From NCBI GenBank assembly GCA_935421215.2, contig OW285236.1:162373607-162437606 (forward strand): a DNA stretch of 64,000 nt. Direction: 5' to 3'. This DNA is from Melolontha melolontha (Eukaryota > Arthropoda > Insecta > Coleoptera > Scarabaeidae). This document shows, piece by piece, positions 10,187 through 21,497 of this stretch (position 1 is its first letter; each line of letters starts with the position of its first letter). The position numbers were made by a program, and so were the translations under genes. The notes beneath the pieces were generated by a model. That model saw only the letters and a list, made by a program, of their open reading frames with translations. It was not told the DNA's origin and made no database searches.

Positions 10187-12560
10187 TATTTAAAATCAGC
10201 CAGTAATGGTGATCAAGGCAAATGGTTTTTCAAACTGCGTTTGAGATACAAAATCAATGAACAGAATATATGGTTTTTACACAACTGCAAGGAAGAACAA
10301 ATTACACCGAAACACATAAACATAAAGTCCACCCAGAACAACACAGCAGCAAGAAAAGCAATCGAAGCGGGTGTAAAAATTTGGATAAAAGAAAAACTGA
10401 AGATTCTCTACAACAAACGGGATAACTTGTCAAGGTATTGCATTCGGAACTAACTTTTAGACTTTCTAACCTAGAGTTTGACCTTTTATTCGAAGATATT
10501 CAAGGTAAAATTAAGCCTTTGATACATAAAAAATATTTATTTCAAAAAAGTAAGATAGATAAACTCTTGTTAAAAAAACGGAGTAATTACAGTACCACCC
10601 CTAAAGACTTTACACACAACTTCACCTTCTTTGAGCGTTTTAAGAACTTAACAACCACGGAATTTAACGTAGACGCGCAGAACCTCGTGTCTAAAGGTTT
10701 CAATTATTACATTAAACCTCAAATTAAGAAAACACACTTAGAAAATCTAGCGGTAGAGACAGAATTGGCGTTAAGTAAATACAACGATAGCTTAAGTAAC
10801 AAATATATAGTACATAGTATAATTAAAAACCACTCTAATTCTAACAATTTTAACAAAGACGTCAACACTATTAACTCTTTAAAACATAAATCCTCAGATA
10901 ATAATATTATTTTCACTAGGGCAGACAAAGATAATACAGTTATTGCTATTTCGGAATCTGAATACAATAAAAAAGTCACAGACTTTCTTGATAATAATTC
11001 ATTTACGAAGTTAAAATTACATCCTACTAATAGTTTTAAAGAGCAAATAAAAAATGCGTTAAGGAATTCAGAAATACTTTTCAATAATCACCAAAAACAT
11101 TTTCTCACAATCATGAACCCACAACCTCCTAAACTATATGGTTTAGTAAAAGTACACAAAAGAGACATGCCCATAAGGCCAGTAGTTTCCTTTGTCAAGG
11201 CGCCTTGTGTAAAACTGTGTAAAGAGCTAATAAATATAATACTATATCATACTAAATTTAAACCAAAGTGGTCTATAAAGAATTCACATGAGCTCATTAG
11301 TAAGATTTCTAATATTAATATTCCTCATAATAGCAAATTCGTGTTGTTTGACGTCACTAATCTGTTCACGAATGTTCCACCCATGGAGGTATTAAATTTA
11401 ATTTCTCTGAAACTTGAACAAAACCACGTTAATGCGATTACCAAGATAGAAATTTTAGATTTAGTAAATATTTGTCTTAAACAAAATTATTGTCGATTCA
11501 ACCATCAATATTACACTCAAACATCGGGATTAGCGATGGGAAACCCGTTAAGTCCCCTAATGGCTGAGATATTTATGCATTCTATTGAAAATGAGATTTG
11601 TAAATTCCCGGTATTTAACAAATTCATTTATTGTACAGGTACAGGTACAGGTACGTAGATGACGTTTTGGTTTGTTTCAAGGGCACAGAGAGGCAAATAA
11701 AAATGTTCCAAGAACACATTAACACGATTCATCCTAATATAAAATTTACTACAGAAATAGAAAAAGTCAAATCTATTAATTTTCTCGATTTAACCATTTC
11801 AAACAAAACAGGTAGACACGATTTTGCAATATACCACAAACCTACACATACAGACACAACAATACACGCGAGCTCTTTTCACCCAACTTCACATAAATTA
11901 GCAGCATACAAATCTATGATACATAGGCTAATTCACGTACCTATGAACAAAATCAATTTTGACATTGAATTAAATAGAATATACACTATAGCAATCAATA
12001 ATGGATATACAGGAAATTTAGTTAATAAAATTCTCGAACAAAAACAGAAAAAACTTGCTCTCTCTCTAATCTACCCTAAAATACCGTCTAATATAAAAAA
12101 ACAGTATAACACCATTACATATATAGGAAATACATCTATTCAAACAGGTAAACTAATCAAAAAAGTTAGCAATGGGTTTATTTCTTACAAAACTAATAAC
12201 TCAGTCCAAAAATATATTAGGAATGACAAAGATAAAACGGATAAAGGGTCAAAATCGGGGGTCTTTGTGTTGACTTGTGAGTGCAATAAGGTATATGTGG
12301 GTCAGACGGGGCGTACCTTCCAACAGAGGACAAGGGAACACGAAAAATGTTATAGAAACCAAAAAACAGACTCCACTTTCGCAAACCACTGCTTAGAGTT
12401 CAATCATACATTTAATATAGATTATAAAATTTTACATGTACAGGATAAAAACAAAAAACTTAATTTATTGGAGACTTTAGAAATCAATAGATACAACAAA
12501 TTAGGCGTAGCGTTAAATGAACAAACTGAATTTAATTTTTCACCCCTCCTACAATTCTAA
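10151..12560 (+). pseudogene. PLE polyprotein: reverse transcriptase plus GIY-YIG endonuclease
   Basis: The long copy. The ORF opens MEFQHVSAKSINYL at 10151, shifts frame near 10437, and continues through an N-terminal domain and RT fingers and palm (PKLYGLVKVHK, MPIRPVVSF, LFDVTNLFTNVP, GLAMGNPLSPLMAE). At the catalytic motif three GGTACA units precede GTAGATGAC, and the frame upstream ends there (stop near 11657). The other frame resumes as YRYRYRYVDDVLVCF and reads through RT thumb, linker and GIY-YIG core (CNKVYVGQTGRTF) to LLQF at 12557. RT and nuclease support target-primed integration. Two frame breaks make this copy inactive unless frameshifting occurs. Confidence 0.9.
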
Positions 12561-12585
12561 TATCCACAATACATCCCCACTGTTA

Positions 12586-12779
12586 ATGTGTTACATACAT
12601 GAGTGTGAGACTATATATATTAAGTTGTTTTATTGTATAATCAGACTATCAGCACCTGATGAAGCCAATGTTTGGCGAAACAATTGTAGTGTTATTAAAA
12701 CGTATTTGAAACAAACGTATAAACGTGTTTTATTATAATTTATAATGGAGTTTCAACATGTATCTGCCAAGTCAATTAA
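12586..12779 (+). repeat. PLE pseudo-LTR-like repeat, downstream copy
   Basis: It repeats 9990-10186 with few differences and ends after restarting the ORF (ATGGAGTTTCAACATG at 12745). Sequence past GTCAATTAA turns directly into the target duplication. Confidence 0.8.
12651..12695 (+). ncRNA. Hammerhead-like ribozyme motif (PLE, downstream repeat)
   Basis: Same parts as the upstream copy: CTGATGA at 12656-12662, helix II GCCAA/TTGGC, GAAA at 12677-12680, palindrome ACAATTGT, predicted cleavage after GTA at 12688. Helix I is AGCAC/GTGTT. Confidence 0.6.
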
Positions 12780-12791
12780 TAATCTAATTAA

Positions 12792-13139
12792 CTTAAACAC
12801 CCATGTCTAATAGATGTATTTGATTATAATACGTCTTTTAGGCGACATTTAGACATAAATATAACATATTTAATCATAAATTATGTTATTTATCTCTTTC
12901 ACAGAGGTTATAAGCTTTGTCAGAGTTTTGCTTGAGAATACAGTGGTACGTAATTTTTTTTAACTTCCTTTATTTAGAAATCTACATAAAAGTAATAAGC
13001 TATTAATTTGATACTATAACAAAGTGACTTGAGAAGGCTGTTTCCAATGAAACAATCTACATGCTACTAAAACTAAATACTTTTTGTCGAATTGGTTATA
13101 TTTAACTATGTATTTATGATTGTAATACCATTATATAAG
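12792..13139. other. Flank of PLE, nothing recognised
   Basis: Noncoding. It holds a 35-40 bp string (12907-12945) that recurs at 13689-13725; see findings. Confidence 0.4.
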
Positions 13140-13790
13140 TTTAGTCCCGAGATCAGAGGATGTGATCTTTTTCAACCGTCTTATTTTCCCGTTTTGACTA
13201 AATAGCCGTTTGACTAGCACATTTGGATGATGTGTCACTCTGTCACGGTATTTATCACTGTGGTGAGTAATAGCTTCTTGAATGGCGGTAAGCGGGAGGT
13301 CACTTTGGATGATGTAGTTGGGTACCTACATATCTTGGGGCGTCAAGTATGGCACGTATCACTTTATTTTAGAATCTGTAGGATCTCGGTGTTCGAATTA
13401 CTGGCGGCCCACCAGAGCTGGACACCGCAAGTCCATGTTGGTTTCAGAACGGATTTGTATAGTAACATCTTATTGTCGAGCGATAGCTGTGATCTGCGAG
13501 CGATTAGCCAATACATTTGATATCATTGAATGCCCAACTGCTTGCGTTTGGTAAAGATATGTGTCTGCAATGTGGACGCCTATCGAGATGCATTCCTAGG
13601 TATTTTATGGTATTCACAATCGTTGATACTGACGGGTGGACAGGTTTCCCGTCGCAATATAAAAGGGACATGTGTAGATTTGGATTCGTTATAAGCTATG
13701 TCAGAGTTTTACTTGAGAATACCGAAGCATGTATTCATAAAAATAATAGAATATTCTGTAGCAATACATTTGAAGCTGTAATTAAGTGAT
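13140..13790 (-). pseudogene. Jockey-like LINE reverse transcriptase, C-terminal fragment
   Basis: The minus strand reads, across shifts, VNTIKYLGMHLDRR and then LKPTWTCGVQLWWAASNSNTEILQ, blocks that mark the end of the RT region in insect Jockey-type LINEs. The fragment is 5'-truncated and has stops and indels (for example near 13500 and 13350). The plus-strand ORFs of 78-97 residues over this region are antisense and not genes. Confidence 0.75.
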
Positions 13791-13865
13791 CTGTCATTGA
13801 TTAGAAGGTGAATACTATATCTACAAATTATTTTAATTTGTAATTTACATTTTATTACACCACAA

Positions 13866-13871
<6 letters not shown>

Positions 13872-13910
<39 letters not shown>
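13872..13910. repeat. (TA)n microsatellite
   Basis: About 19 TA units without interruption. Confidence 0.95.
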
Positions 13911-13913
<3 letters not shown>

Positions 13914-14113
13914 AAAATGTTAATTAACTTATTGAAAACACTAGCTTTAATTTGTTACATTTCTGTTATTAGGATTTCTTAGAAGGTGGAAGACTATTAT
14001 ATTTATATTGTTTTTTTTAACATAGAGTGTCAAGTCTCTAATTAAATTTTAATTGTATATGACTTTCCGATATTTCCCAAAATTATAGGACAATGTAAAT
14101 CTAGTTAAGTTTA

Positions 14114-14370
14114 TACCGCCTAATTCTGAGTAAACGCAACGATCCGAATGTATGAATATTTCTCCCGCTTCGAATACAATTCCCCTGAATGCTGTAGCCG
14201 CGTCAACATCGATGTCATACATATAGCAAGCGCCAATTAAGTTGGCGCGAGGAGGGGGTTTAGCAACAGACTGTTTTGTGATTGGCTTAACGCGTTCAGG
14301 GGATTTTTATTCGGAGCGGGAGAAATATTCGTACATTCAGGCCGTTGCGTTTGCTCAGAATCAGGCGGTA
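14114..14370. mobile_element. MITE with about 75-bp terminal inverted repeats
   Basis: The left end starts TACCGCCTAATTCTGAG and the right end closes CTCAGAATCAGGCGGTA; the match continues inward for about 75 bases through the CTCCCGC/GCGGGAG blocks. TA lies on both sides (14112-14113 and 14371-14372). The core, about 110 bp, includes a smaller hairpin (GCGCCAATTAAGTTGGCGC). Noncoding. The TA duplication suggests mobilisation by a Tc1/mariner-superfamily enzyme, but the family is not identified. Confidence 0.75.
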
Positions 14371-14372
14371 TA

Positions 14373-16789
14373 CAATTGTTAATGTTTGATAATGTCAAAG
14401 GTTATGTGTGGAGGAAAAATTTATTCGTAAACCAATAAGTTCATAATATTAATCAAGGATCAAAATTATCCTTTCAATTATCAATCTACCTTTGATACTT
14501 GTTCTTTTTTTGTTAGTTTCGTTCCATTGTAATAAATAATTTGTTTTTAATTTATTAAATTAATTTTCATCAATGCCTTGATAGTCCAAGCCAACTTCGT
14601 CGCTAAAAAATAAGTAGGTACATAATAAATTGAACTTTAATGAAGAAAAAACGAAAAATTTACAAATCGATTTTTCTAGGAAACCGTGTATCCTACCGAC
14701 TTAAAGTAAGAGTACATTTTAGTACTGGAATACCTGAAAATTTAATAATCTAGTGTCACAAATGCTTAAAAGTTAAAGACAAAAAAGTTATGCCTTAAAA
14801 TAACCGTTGACCTACCCAAAACGGACGCCTATGACCGGTACTAGAAATTCGCAATTGATGGAATCGATTCGTCTCTGGAGGATAAATAAGCATACCAGTT
14901 TTTGTTTTTCTAAATAGAAGCGTTCTGGAGGAATTTAAAAAAAAATAAATACAAGGCGCCATCTTCAAAGAACTCTAGCTCCCTTAGGAAGCATTTTCGG
15001 ACTAGGTGAATTTGGGTTTAATTGTCTTAAAATTATCAGAGGAATCTCCGGTCTTCGTTTGTCAGGAGAGTTTCTGGACACCCTGTATACTTGAATTATA
15101 TTATTTATTTATTCGTTTCGTATGAGAAGCGATATCGAAAATTAGACATTAGTGTATAAATACTTAATATCACTTAATATTGAAGTAATTGCCTCACAAT
15201 TCGACGACAAAAAACAATGTGCGGTTAACCGTGTGAATTCTATAACTGCGTGTTGTACTTAGCGATGTTATAGACTATTTATATTATGGTCCATCATAAT
15301 TTCGGCCTGATGCGTCAGGTCTCTAGTTATAATGTCTAGCACTAACTAAATTTTGTCAATTAATGCGCACATTCCAAATAATAATAATAATATAGCAATA
15401 AATTTCTTTTATCTAATTGCTTAAATTTAATAAACTTGTGGACATTTATTTATCTACAAAGTAGTGGATATCCTAAACCGCAAAAAATATTATATCTCAA
15501 CCAGAATTCATAATTTTAAGATAAGAAATTTTATGTGTAATAAATTGGTTTATCAAATATATATTTGTTACTTATATTTAATAACTCGCCTATTAATTTT
15601 CAATTTATTTTTCTAATTAGGGGAAAAAACTATTTGAAGGTAAATACATATTATATTTATATACTCCCATCGTATAAGGCAATCATTCTCTAGGAATACT
15701 TTTTTCAGTAAATTAATTAGGTTGGTTTTTATGACATAATATATTGACGGAAGGTTCCTCAAAGTGATTTCTTCCATCGAGGGCAGGAGGGTAATGGATT
15801 ATTCACTGCAACGCTTTTGACTTCATCAAAATCGAACAATTAACCATTAGATTATATTTACAAGAAATAAATCCATTATATTCTGAATTTTAGAGTGTAA
15901 TCATCAGTGGTGGTTTTTGTATAAGAGCTGCAGAACACATTAATTAAATTTTGTAAAGCAATAAAATTATTTAAATTAATTATATTGACTGCTTTTTAGA
16001 ATATTTTAAAAATATTATTTGAACATGTTAGAAATTACAATGTGTATTCTGGAATTTGCATTCAAAATGTGTTCACTGCGCACGATTATAAAAATCTTTA
16101 ATCGTCATTGGCTATTCAAACCCGTGACTATATGGCTTTCATATAGCATTTGTGTGCTGCAATTTTGGTAGCACAAGCGGAGATATTTGACGTTGAATGT
16201 CGTGTTAAAAAGATAGCGTAACTAAATAAATTTAGTTGAAGATAAAATTAATTGAATTGATTTGGCTTTTACTTGATGCAGATCCATTATTAAAATAGAA
16301 ATAAAATTAATAATTTAAATCTTCACTTTATTTAAATAAAGTGAAGAGTTTAACTATTATTTTTATTTCAATTTTATATGAAATTAAAGTAAAAGAATTA
16401 GTCAGCGGATCCAGACAAAATCAAATCTATAAAAGGCAATTTAATAATAACTACACTAAAACACAATGGATTTACGGATGTGTTATAAAAAATGCACTTT
16501 TTTGTTTTCCGTGTTTATCGGCGCTCTGTGTGCTGTCCATCAAAAACTGTTTTATTAAAAGTGACATTAATTCCAATGAAAAAGTAATTGAACTGTTTAT
16601 TAATGTAAAACTATGGCTTGTGGATCTAATTTATAAAAAATAACATTATTGACTGACTCTGACTGCGTTTGTTTGTTATTATGGTAAGTTGATATTTATT
16701 ATTATTTTTTTCCGGGCATGGAACACATATAATCAATTCTGACGCGCCGCCACTGGTAATCACCAAATACAGGTATGTATTATAAAATA
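14373..16789. other. Long noncoding stretch
   Basis: No gene is supported. A somewhat more GC-rich block at about 14800-15090 ends in TTTCTGGACACCCTGTATAC, which looks like a transposon terminus, but no partner end was found. The 100-residue ORF at 16341-16643 has biased AT-driven composition and no recognisable domain; I do not call it. Confidence 0.4.
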
Positions 16790-17199
16790 TCGGGTGTCCG
16801 TTAATGTTTGAAGCTGACGTTTGTCAAATTTTGGATATTTCTTTGCTTAATATTTGCCACACAGAATTATAATTATTATCAATTATTGTTAAACATCTCT
16901 TGCCATAGTCGTACGTGCCTGTTTTTCGTTAGCTTTTATTATTCACATATTTTTTTTTTTTGGAATGCGCCACAACCTATCCCATTTTCTGAAATAACTG
17001 TAATTAGAAAATATTGGCAATAAATATTTCGAAAAGTAAATGTATTATGTTTCAGTTTATCAATTTTGATATTTACGTCAAAAGCGATTGCCGCATAAGA
17101 CGCTAATGTTAATTGTTGCGGTCGAAATCAACTGCAGTGGTGGTAACTTAACCAAATTTTGACACATGTTGTCAGCTTCACACATTAACGGACACCCGT
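16790..17199. mobile_element. TA-flanked MITE, ends CGGGTGTCCGTTAATG
   Basis: The left end CGGGTGTCCGTTAATGTTTG and the right end CACATTAACGGACACCCG are inverted copies. Similarity extends about 40 bp inward (GAAGCTGAC / GTCAGCTTC). TA dinucleotides flank both ends. The interior is noncoding. A single end of the same family is seen at 26930-26985. Confidence 0.75.
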
Positions 17200-17739
17200 T
17201 ATTACAATATTAAGAAAAACATATAGAAACTAGAAACTATTTCAATTAATATGACTTTTGTTTCAAGTTTATAGCTTACAGAAAAAAAAATAACCAACTA
17301 GGCAAAGTAAACATTACATAATTCATCAACTTAATATTCCATTCAAAATGGAAGGGTTTGATAAAATGTTATAAATACATTTCTAAAAAGACACCGACTG
17401 CAATTAGACATGAATTAATTATTATGCTGGAGAAAATAAACTGTTTCGATATCATTACAAACATCAATAATGCAAAACAGCAACTAGTACCTAGCTGCTC
17501 GATTAAGAAAGGTGAACCTTAGATTTTTCAATCTATCGTGCATTTGCTGAACAACGTGCTGTTATGTTTTCACCATTGAGTATGAAGAAATAATCATTAA
17601 TACCGCTATACTACTATCATAATTTTCTGTACCGAAGTGAAGACTTTAGATCTTTGTCTTTATCTAGATAATTAAAATGTCCTAGGATTATGATACGATA
17701 TCTATTTTTCGGTACATGATCAAGCTAAGCTTCGCGATT

Positions 17740-18210
17740 GTTTCTTTTCGTCTTTTCTGAAGATAGTCTTCCAGCTGATGAAACTATTTTCGCTTTTTCG
17801 AAGCACTTGCATCAGGATCTGCCCAATATATTGACTGTCGTTTTGTATCCGGTGGATAGTAGAGGTTCCAGATCTCACCAGCAGTTATAAAGCCGTGCAA
17901 AAATTCATAGGAAGTACTTTAAAAAGATCTAAACACTGCTTTAAAATATTCTGTCTTCGACGCCTTTGATTAGTTGTCAGCAATCGCAACAAGCATCTAA
18001 CCAAGGTTTTACATTTGAAAATGGTCGTGTAAAATGTATCTTAGCCATTCATATAAGATCTTTAAAATGTTCACTATTCACTCATTCGGCGCTTTGATAC
18101 AGCTATCGTTCAGCACTTCATTGTGAATTTTTTCAATTAAATCATCCGTTGTGACCGATTTTTGCCTCCCAAAAGTGCGTTATCGATGAGTACGACAACG
18201 TTTATATTCT
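17740..18210 (-). pseudogene. Mariner (DD34D-type) transposase fossil
   Basis: With frame changes, the minus strand shows mariner blocks in order: a cluster near 17990 (LVRCLLRLLTTNQ, RRRQNILKQC), the region around the first catalytic aspartate (FLHGFITAGEIWNLYY, where mariners have GDETW, so the aspartate is lost), and WADPDASASKKRK near 17790. Heavy decay and loss of the acidic residue make it inactive. Confidence 0.7.
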
Positions 18211-18740
18211 GCTGCATTTTTTTTTGTTATGTACTTCTTTGCCAATAAGTGATTCTATCTCATGTTTATCTATGTTTATTTCAATTTCTGTTAAACCTTT
18301 CAAAGCTAGGTATATAATTATTGCTCAATACTAAATTTTTGTCCATTTTAGTGGCTCTACAAAAGTTGTTTTCTTCAAACTCGGATAATAACCTGTTAAT
18401 ATACATTAATGAAAATGAATGGCAATTAGCAAATAATATGGTAATAGATTGTAGCTTCAAAAAATAAACTTAACGCTGATACGTATTTGGTTTGTTTACC
18501 CCAAATGTAGCATAAAATTGTTAAAAAGAAGGCTGGTTGTAGTTAAACTATATCCGTTTTAGTGCGGATTTTGGCTAGCTGTAGCGTCCTAACAATGAAA
18601 TGAAAATAGTAATGAATTTATGATAAATGATAAAGGTCTAGGACATGTCGGAAATGAAAGAAAAATAGTAATAAAAGAAAAACAAGGTTATCCTTAAAAT
18701 TTTATGTGATATCATCATATCAGTAAATAAAAGAATTGCC

Positions 18741-20370
18741 GCCTTATGCATAGTCGCGAAGTTAATAGGGTGTTAGTACGCTATTAGTTAGTAGCTACTA
18801 AGAGCGTACTAAGATGCTTTTATCTTTTCGTATTCATAGTCGCGTATTTCATCATACTTAGTGGCTACTAACTAATAGGATCTTAGTAGAAAAAAATATG
18901 TGGCAACCGTGAAAACGGAGTTCGCAGGCATGCGCATTTTGCATGAAGGAGACATTTAAAATAGTTTACCTATTGGAATTGTAGGTTATTTTAAATACGT
19001 TTTAAAAAATCTTCTTTGTTTTAATAAATTTTATGATTTTTTGCTTTTAAATTTGATATAAGAAAAATGTAAGTGTAATATATAATCTTACTTAAAATTT
19101 GTATTACTGAAATTATATAATTTTGAAAGTATGGAAGATCTAGTTGATATACAAGCTGAGTTGCAAGAAGTTGAGGAAGCACGGGTAGATATCATACGAA
19201 ATCCCAAAGCTTATGGTGATGATATAGGTATATACATATTTAACTGGCTTTGTAACATATTTATTACTGAATTTATTTTAGCGGAACAACATGGATTTAC
19301 ATGACAATATCCACAGCAATTTATTCCGACAACAATTATATATGAAGATATTTTAATTAGTAGACTTTAACAATGTTAATACATAATTTATTATTTATTG
19401 AAATACTTTAGGGATATTTTGATATAATTTTTATTAGTATTAAATATAATATATACATTTAGAAGTATCCACATGTAACAAATATTCATACCTACTTTAT
19501 ACATGATGCAGTATTTACACGTAACTTAGATATATTTATACCTACTTTATTCTATATTTTAAATTACATATCCTATTGTCATACTTATCTAATATCATAT
19601 AATAAACATATTCAATTATCATTTTCACGCAATAACTTCAGCTCCAGTTTCAAGTAAACTTTTTCCAATACTGACTGATATTTTTTGGTGCTTGCATCTG
19701 CATCTGTTGCCAATGTTCTTGAAGACGCTTTGAATCTTTAACAAATCCTGTAATAAATATATCATATTACTTCCCTTAAGATAAACGATTCATTTATAGC
19801 CAACAAAGTGACATATACATATATATTAAATATATTACATAAATACATTTATATCACACCATCCACCTGCTACAGAACTAATATTTGCAAATAAAATTTG
19901 TAAATAAATCATACCATAAATACATATTAAACAGACTTTTTCTCATCAGTTTGCTTCATTGCATCTAATGGGTACTTGGAAACAGCATTCAAAAAATAAT
20001 AATTAAAATTGATTAAAATTTTGTTGATAATGAAATTATAATGAGACACCATGCACTTCCATTATTATTAAAATTGCTGTATGCCGATTATCCGTATACT
20101 TACAGTTAATGAATTCATTGTTATGATTTTTACTCTCAATTTTGTATCATTTCGTTATGTTTTGACAGTTTGCGCTTTTTCTTTTTGTAGGTTAGCTTTT
20201 ATAGACACTTTAAACACGGTCTCAAACGCTATTAAGGATTTAGTAGCCTACTAACGTTAAAACGTTGTTAGTACGCATGAAACGCGACTATGAATACGGA
20301 AATTCTTAGTAGGATGTTAAAATGGTCTTAGAAGCGTGTTAGTAGCCACTAAAACGACTATGCATAAGGC
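18741..20370. mobile_element. Non-autonomous Harbinger-like element
   Basis: The ends GCCTTATGCATAGTCGC and CGACTATGCATAAGGC are inverted. Subterminal regions repeat motifs such as TTAGTAGCCACTAA and CGCGACTATGAATACG in both orientations. Inside, a short exon-like ORF begins at 19131. No catalytic domain remains in the 1.6 kb. Assignment to Harbinger rests on the N-terminal protein style and is tentative; a 3-bp target duplication was not clear. Confidence 0.5.
19131..19303 (+). pseudogene. Short N-terminal transposase-like exon remnant
   Basis: The ATG at 19131 opens MEDLVDIQAELQEVEEARVD and runs to a plausible donor (ATAG|GTATAT near 19226); an acceptor (TTTTAG near 19280) follows, after which the frame ends. 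The acidic, Glu-rich N-terminus resembles the start of insect Harbinger transposases. Downstream exons are missing. Confidence 0.35.
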
Positions 20371-20479
20371 TGTTGATCTTTGAAATAAATTAAAAATTAC
20401 TAAATGAAATATAATAAAAATAAAAAATAATTAATGTAATGACTTTAAGAAGCTAGTAAAGTTGTATAGAGTGACTATA

Positions 20480-21382
20480 CCGTCGGGAGCAAAAAAAACG
20501 GGACAGTGTCAAAATCGTTATGTCAATTTCCTTTATTTTTTAGCGTTGTAATTTTAACATTTGATTAACTTTCAAACTCTACGTCAAATTATATATCATA
20601 GTTGATAATTCAAAATTGAAAATGCCGCATTTTTCGAAAACTGATAAAGCTAGACTTGTTACTAGTTTGAAAAATGGGAAATCATTAAGAACTGTATCGG
20701 TTCAATTTAATATTGGTAAAAGTTCAGACGCAAGAATATATAAAAAAAATGGAGGGAAGAGGATAATTTAAATCAGAAAATAATTTCCGCACGTAACAAA
20801 ATTTCGAATACGCAAGAAGACGAAACATTAGTTACTGAGATTAGGCACAACCCTTTCAAAACATTAAAGGAAGCTATAAGAACAACACAATTTCCTGTAT
20901 CATCTTGTAACACAATGGTTACAAGAGAATGAAATTTAAACTTTAGATATCCAGCCCTACAGTCCTTATCTAAATCCCATTGAAAATGTATGGGGATTAA
21001 TGAGATAGAGCTTCTACCCAGGAAGAATTTTGGGAGATTGTTCATAATGCTTGGCATCAAATTTCTATAAATTTTGTATAAAATATTGTCGCTTCAATGT
21101 CTACAGGATTAGATGCAGTTTATTAACAGTGTTATTATTATAACGGTGGAATGACGAAATACTAATTATTTTAATGTAATAATTATTTTATTTAATAAAT
21201 AATCTTTCTCTATCGTTTTTAGTAATTTTTATTTACATTTATTTTAAAAATGTCTAATAAATGTCAATAAGACACACATTTTTGACAATTCCTGACTTAC
21301 TATTATGAGTAAAGATAGCCACTTAAGTAGTCACAATTTAAACCCACGCAGAAGCAGTGTCCCGTTTTTTTGCTCACGACTC
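20480..21382 (+). mobile_element. Tc1-like element copy A, internally deleted
   Basis: Ends GTCGGGAGCAAAAAAAACGG and CCGTTTTTTTGCTCACGAC are inverted. The coding remnant starts at 20622 with MPHFSKTDKARLVTSLKNGK, a helix-turn-helix N-terminus. It then jumps to the C-terminal part (blocks YLNPIENVWGL and NAWHQIS on the plus strand at about 20960-21060). The catalytic DDE centre is mostly gone. The 95-residue minus ORF here is antisense. Confidence 0.8.
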
Positions 21383-21497
21383 ACAACACAGTAAATGATG
21401 GAAGCAATAATTTAATTAGGCAATCATGAAAAATTAGCTTGTCTAGTCTTTCCCTTTATATTTTAGGTTTAGAATATTTTATATGAATATAGACGTA

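Larger units (their letters stand above)
8463..12779. mobile_element. Composite Penelope-like element, about 4.3 kb
   Basis: The block consists of a 5'-truncated inverted copy (8463-9534, minus), a 5'-truncated forward copy (about 9535-9990), a pseudo-LTR-like segment, a long forward copy with RT and GIY-YIG endonuclease, and a second pseudo-LTR-like segment ending in the first codons of the ORF again. The same 12-13 bp string (TAATCTAATTAA) flanks it at 8451-8462 and 12780-12791, so the whole composite looks like one insertion. PLEs are known for tandem and inverted partial copies and for target duplications of this size. Confidence 0.9.

Noticed and set aside
13227..13789. Three plus-strand ORFs of 78-97 residues
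   Set aside because: Antisense of a Jockey-type LINE fragment.
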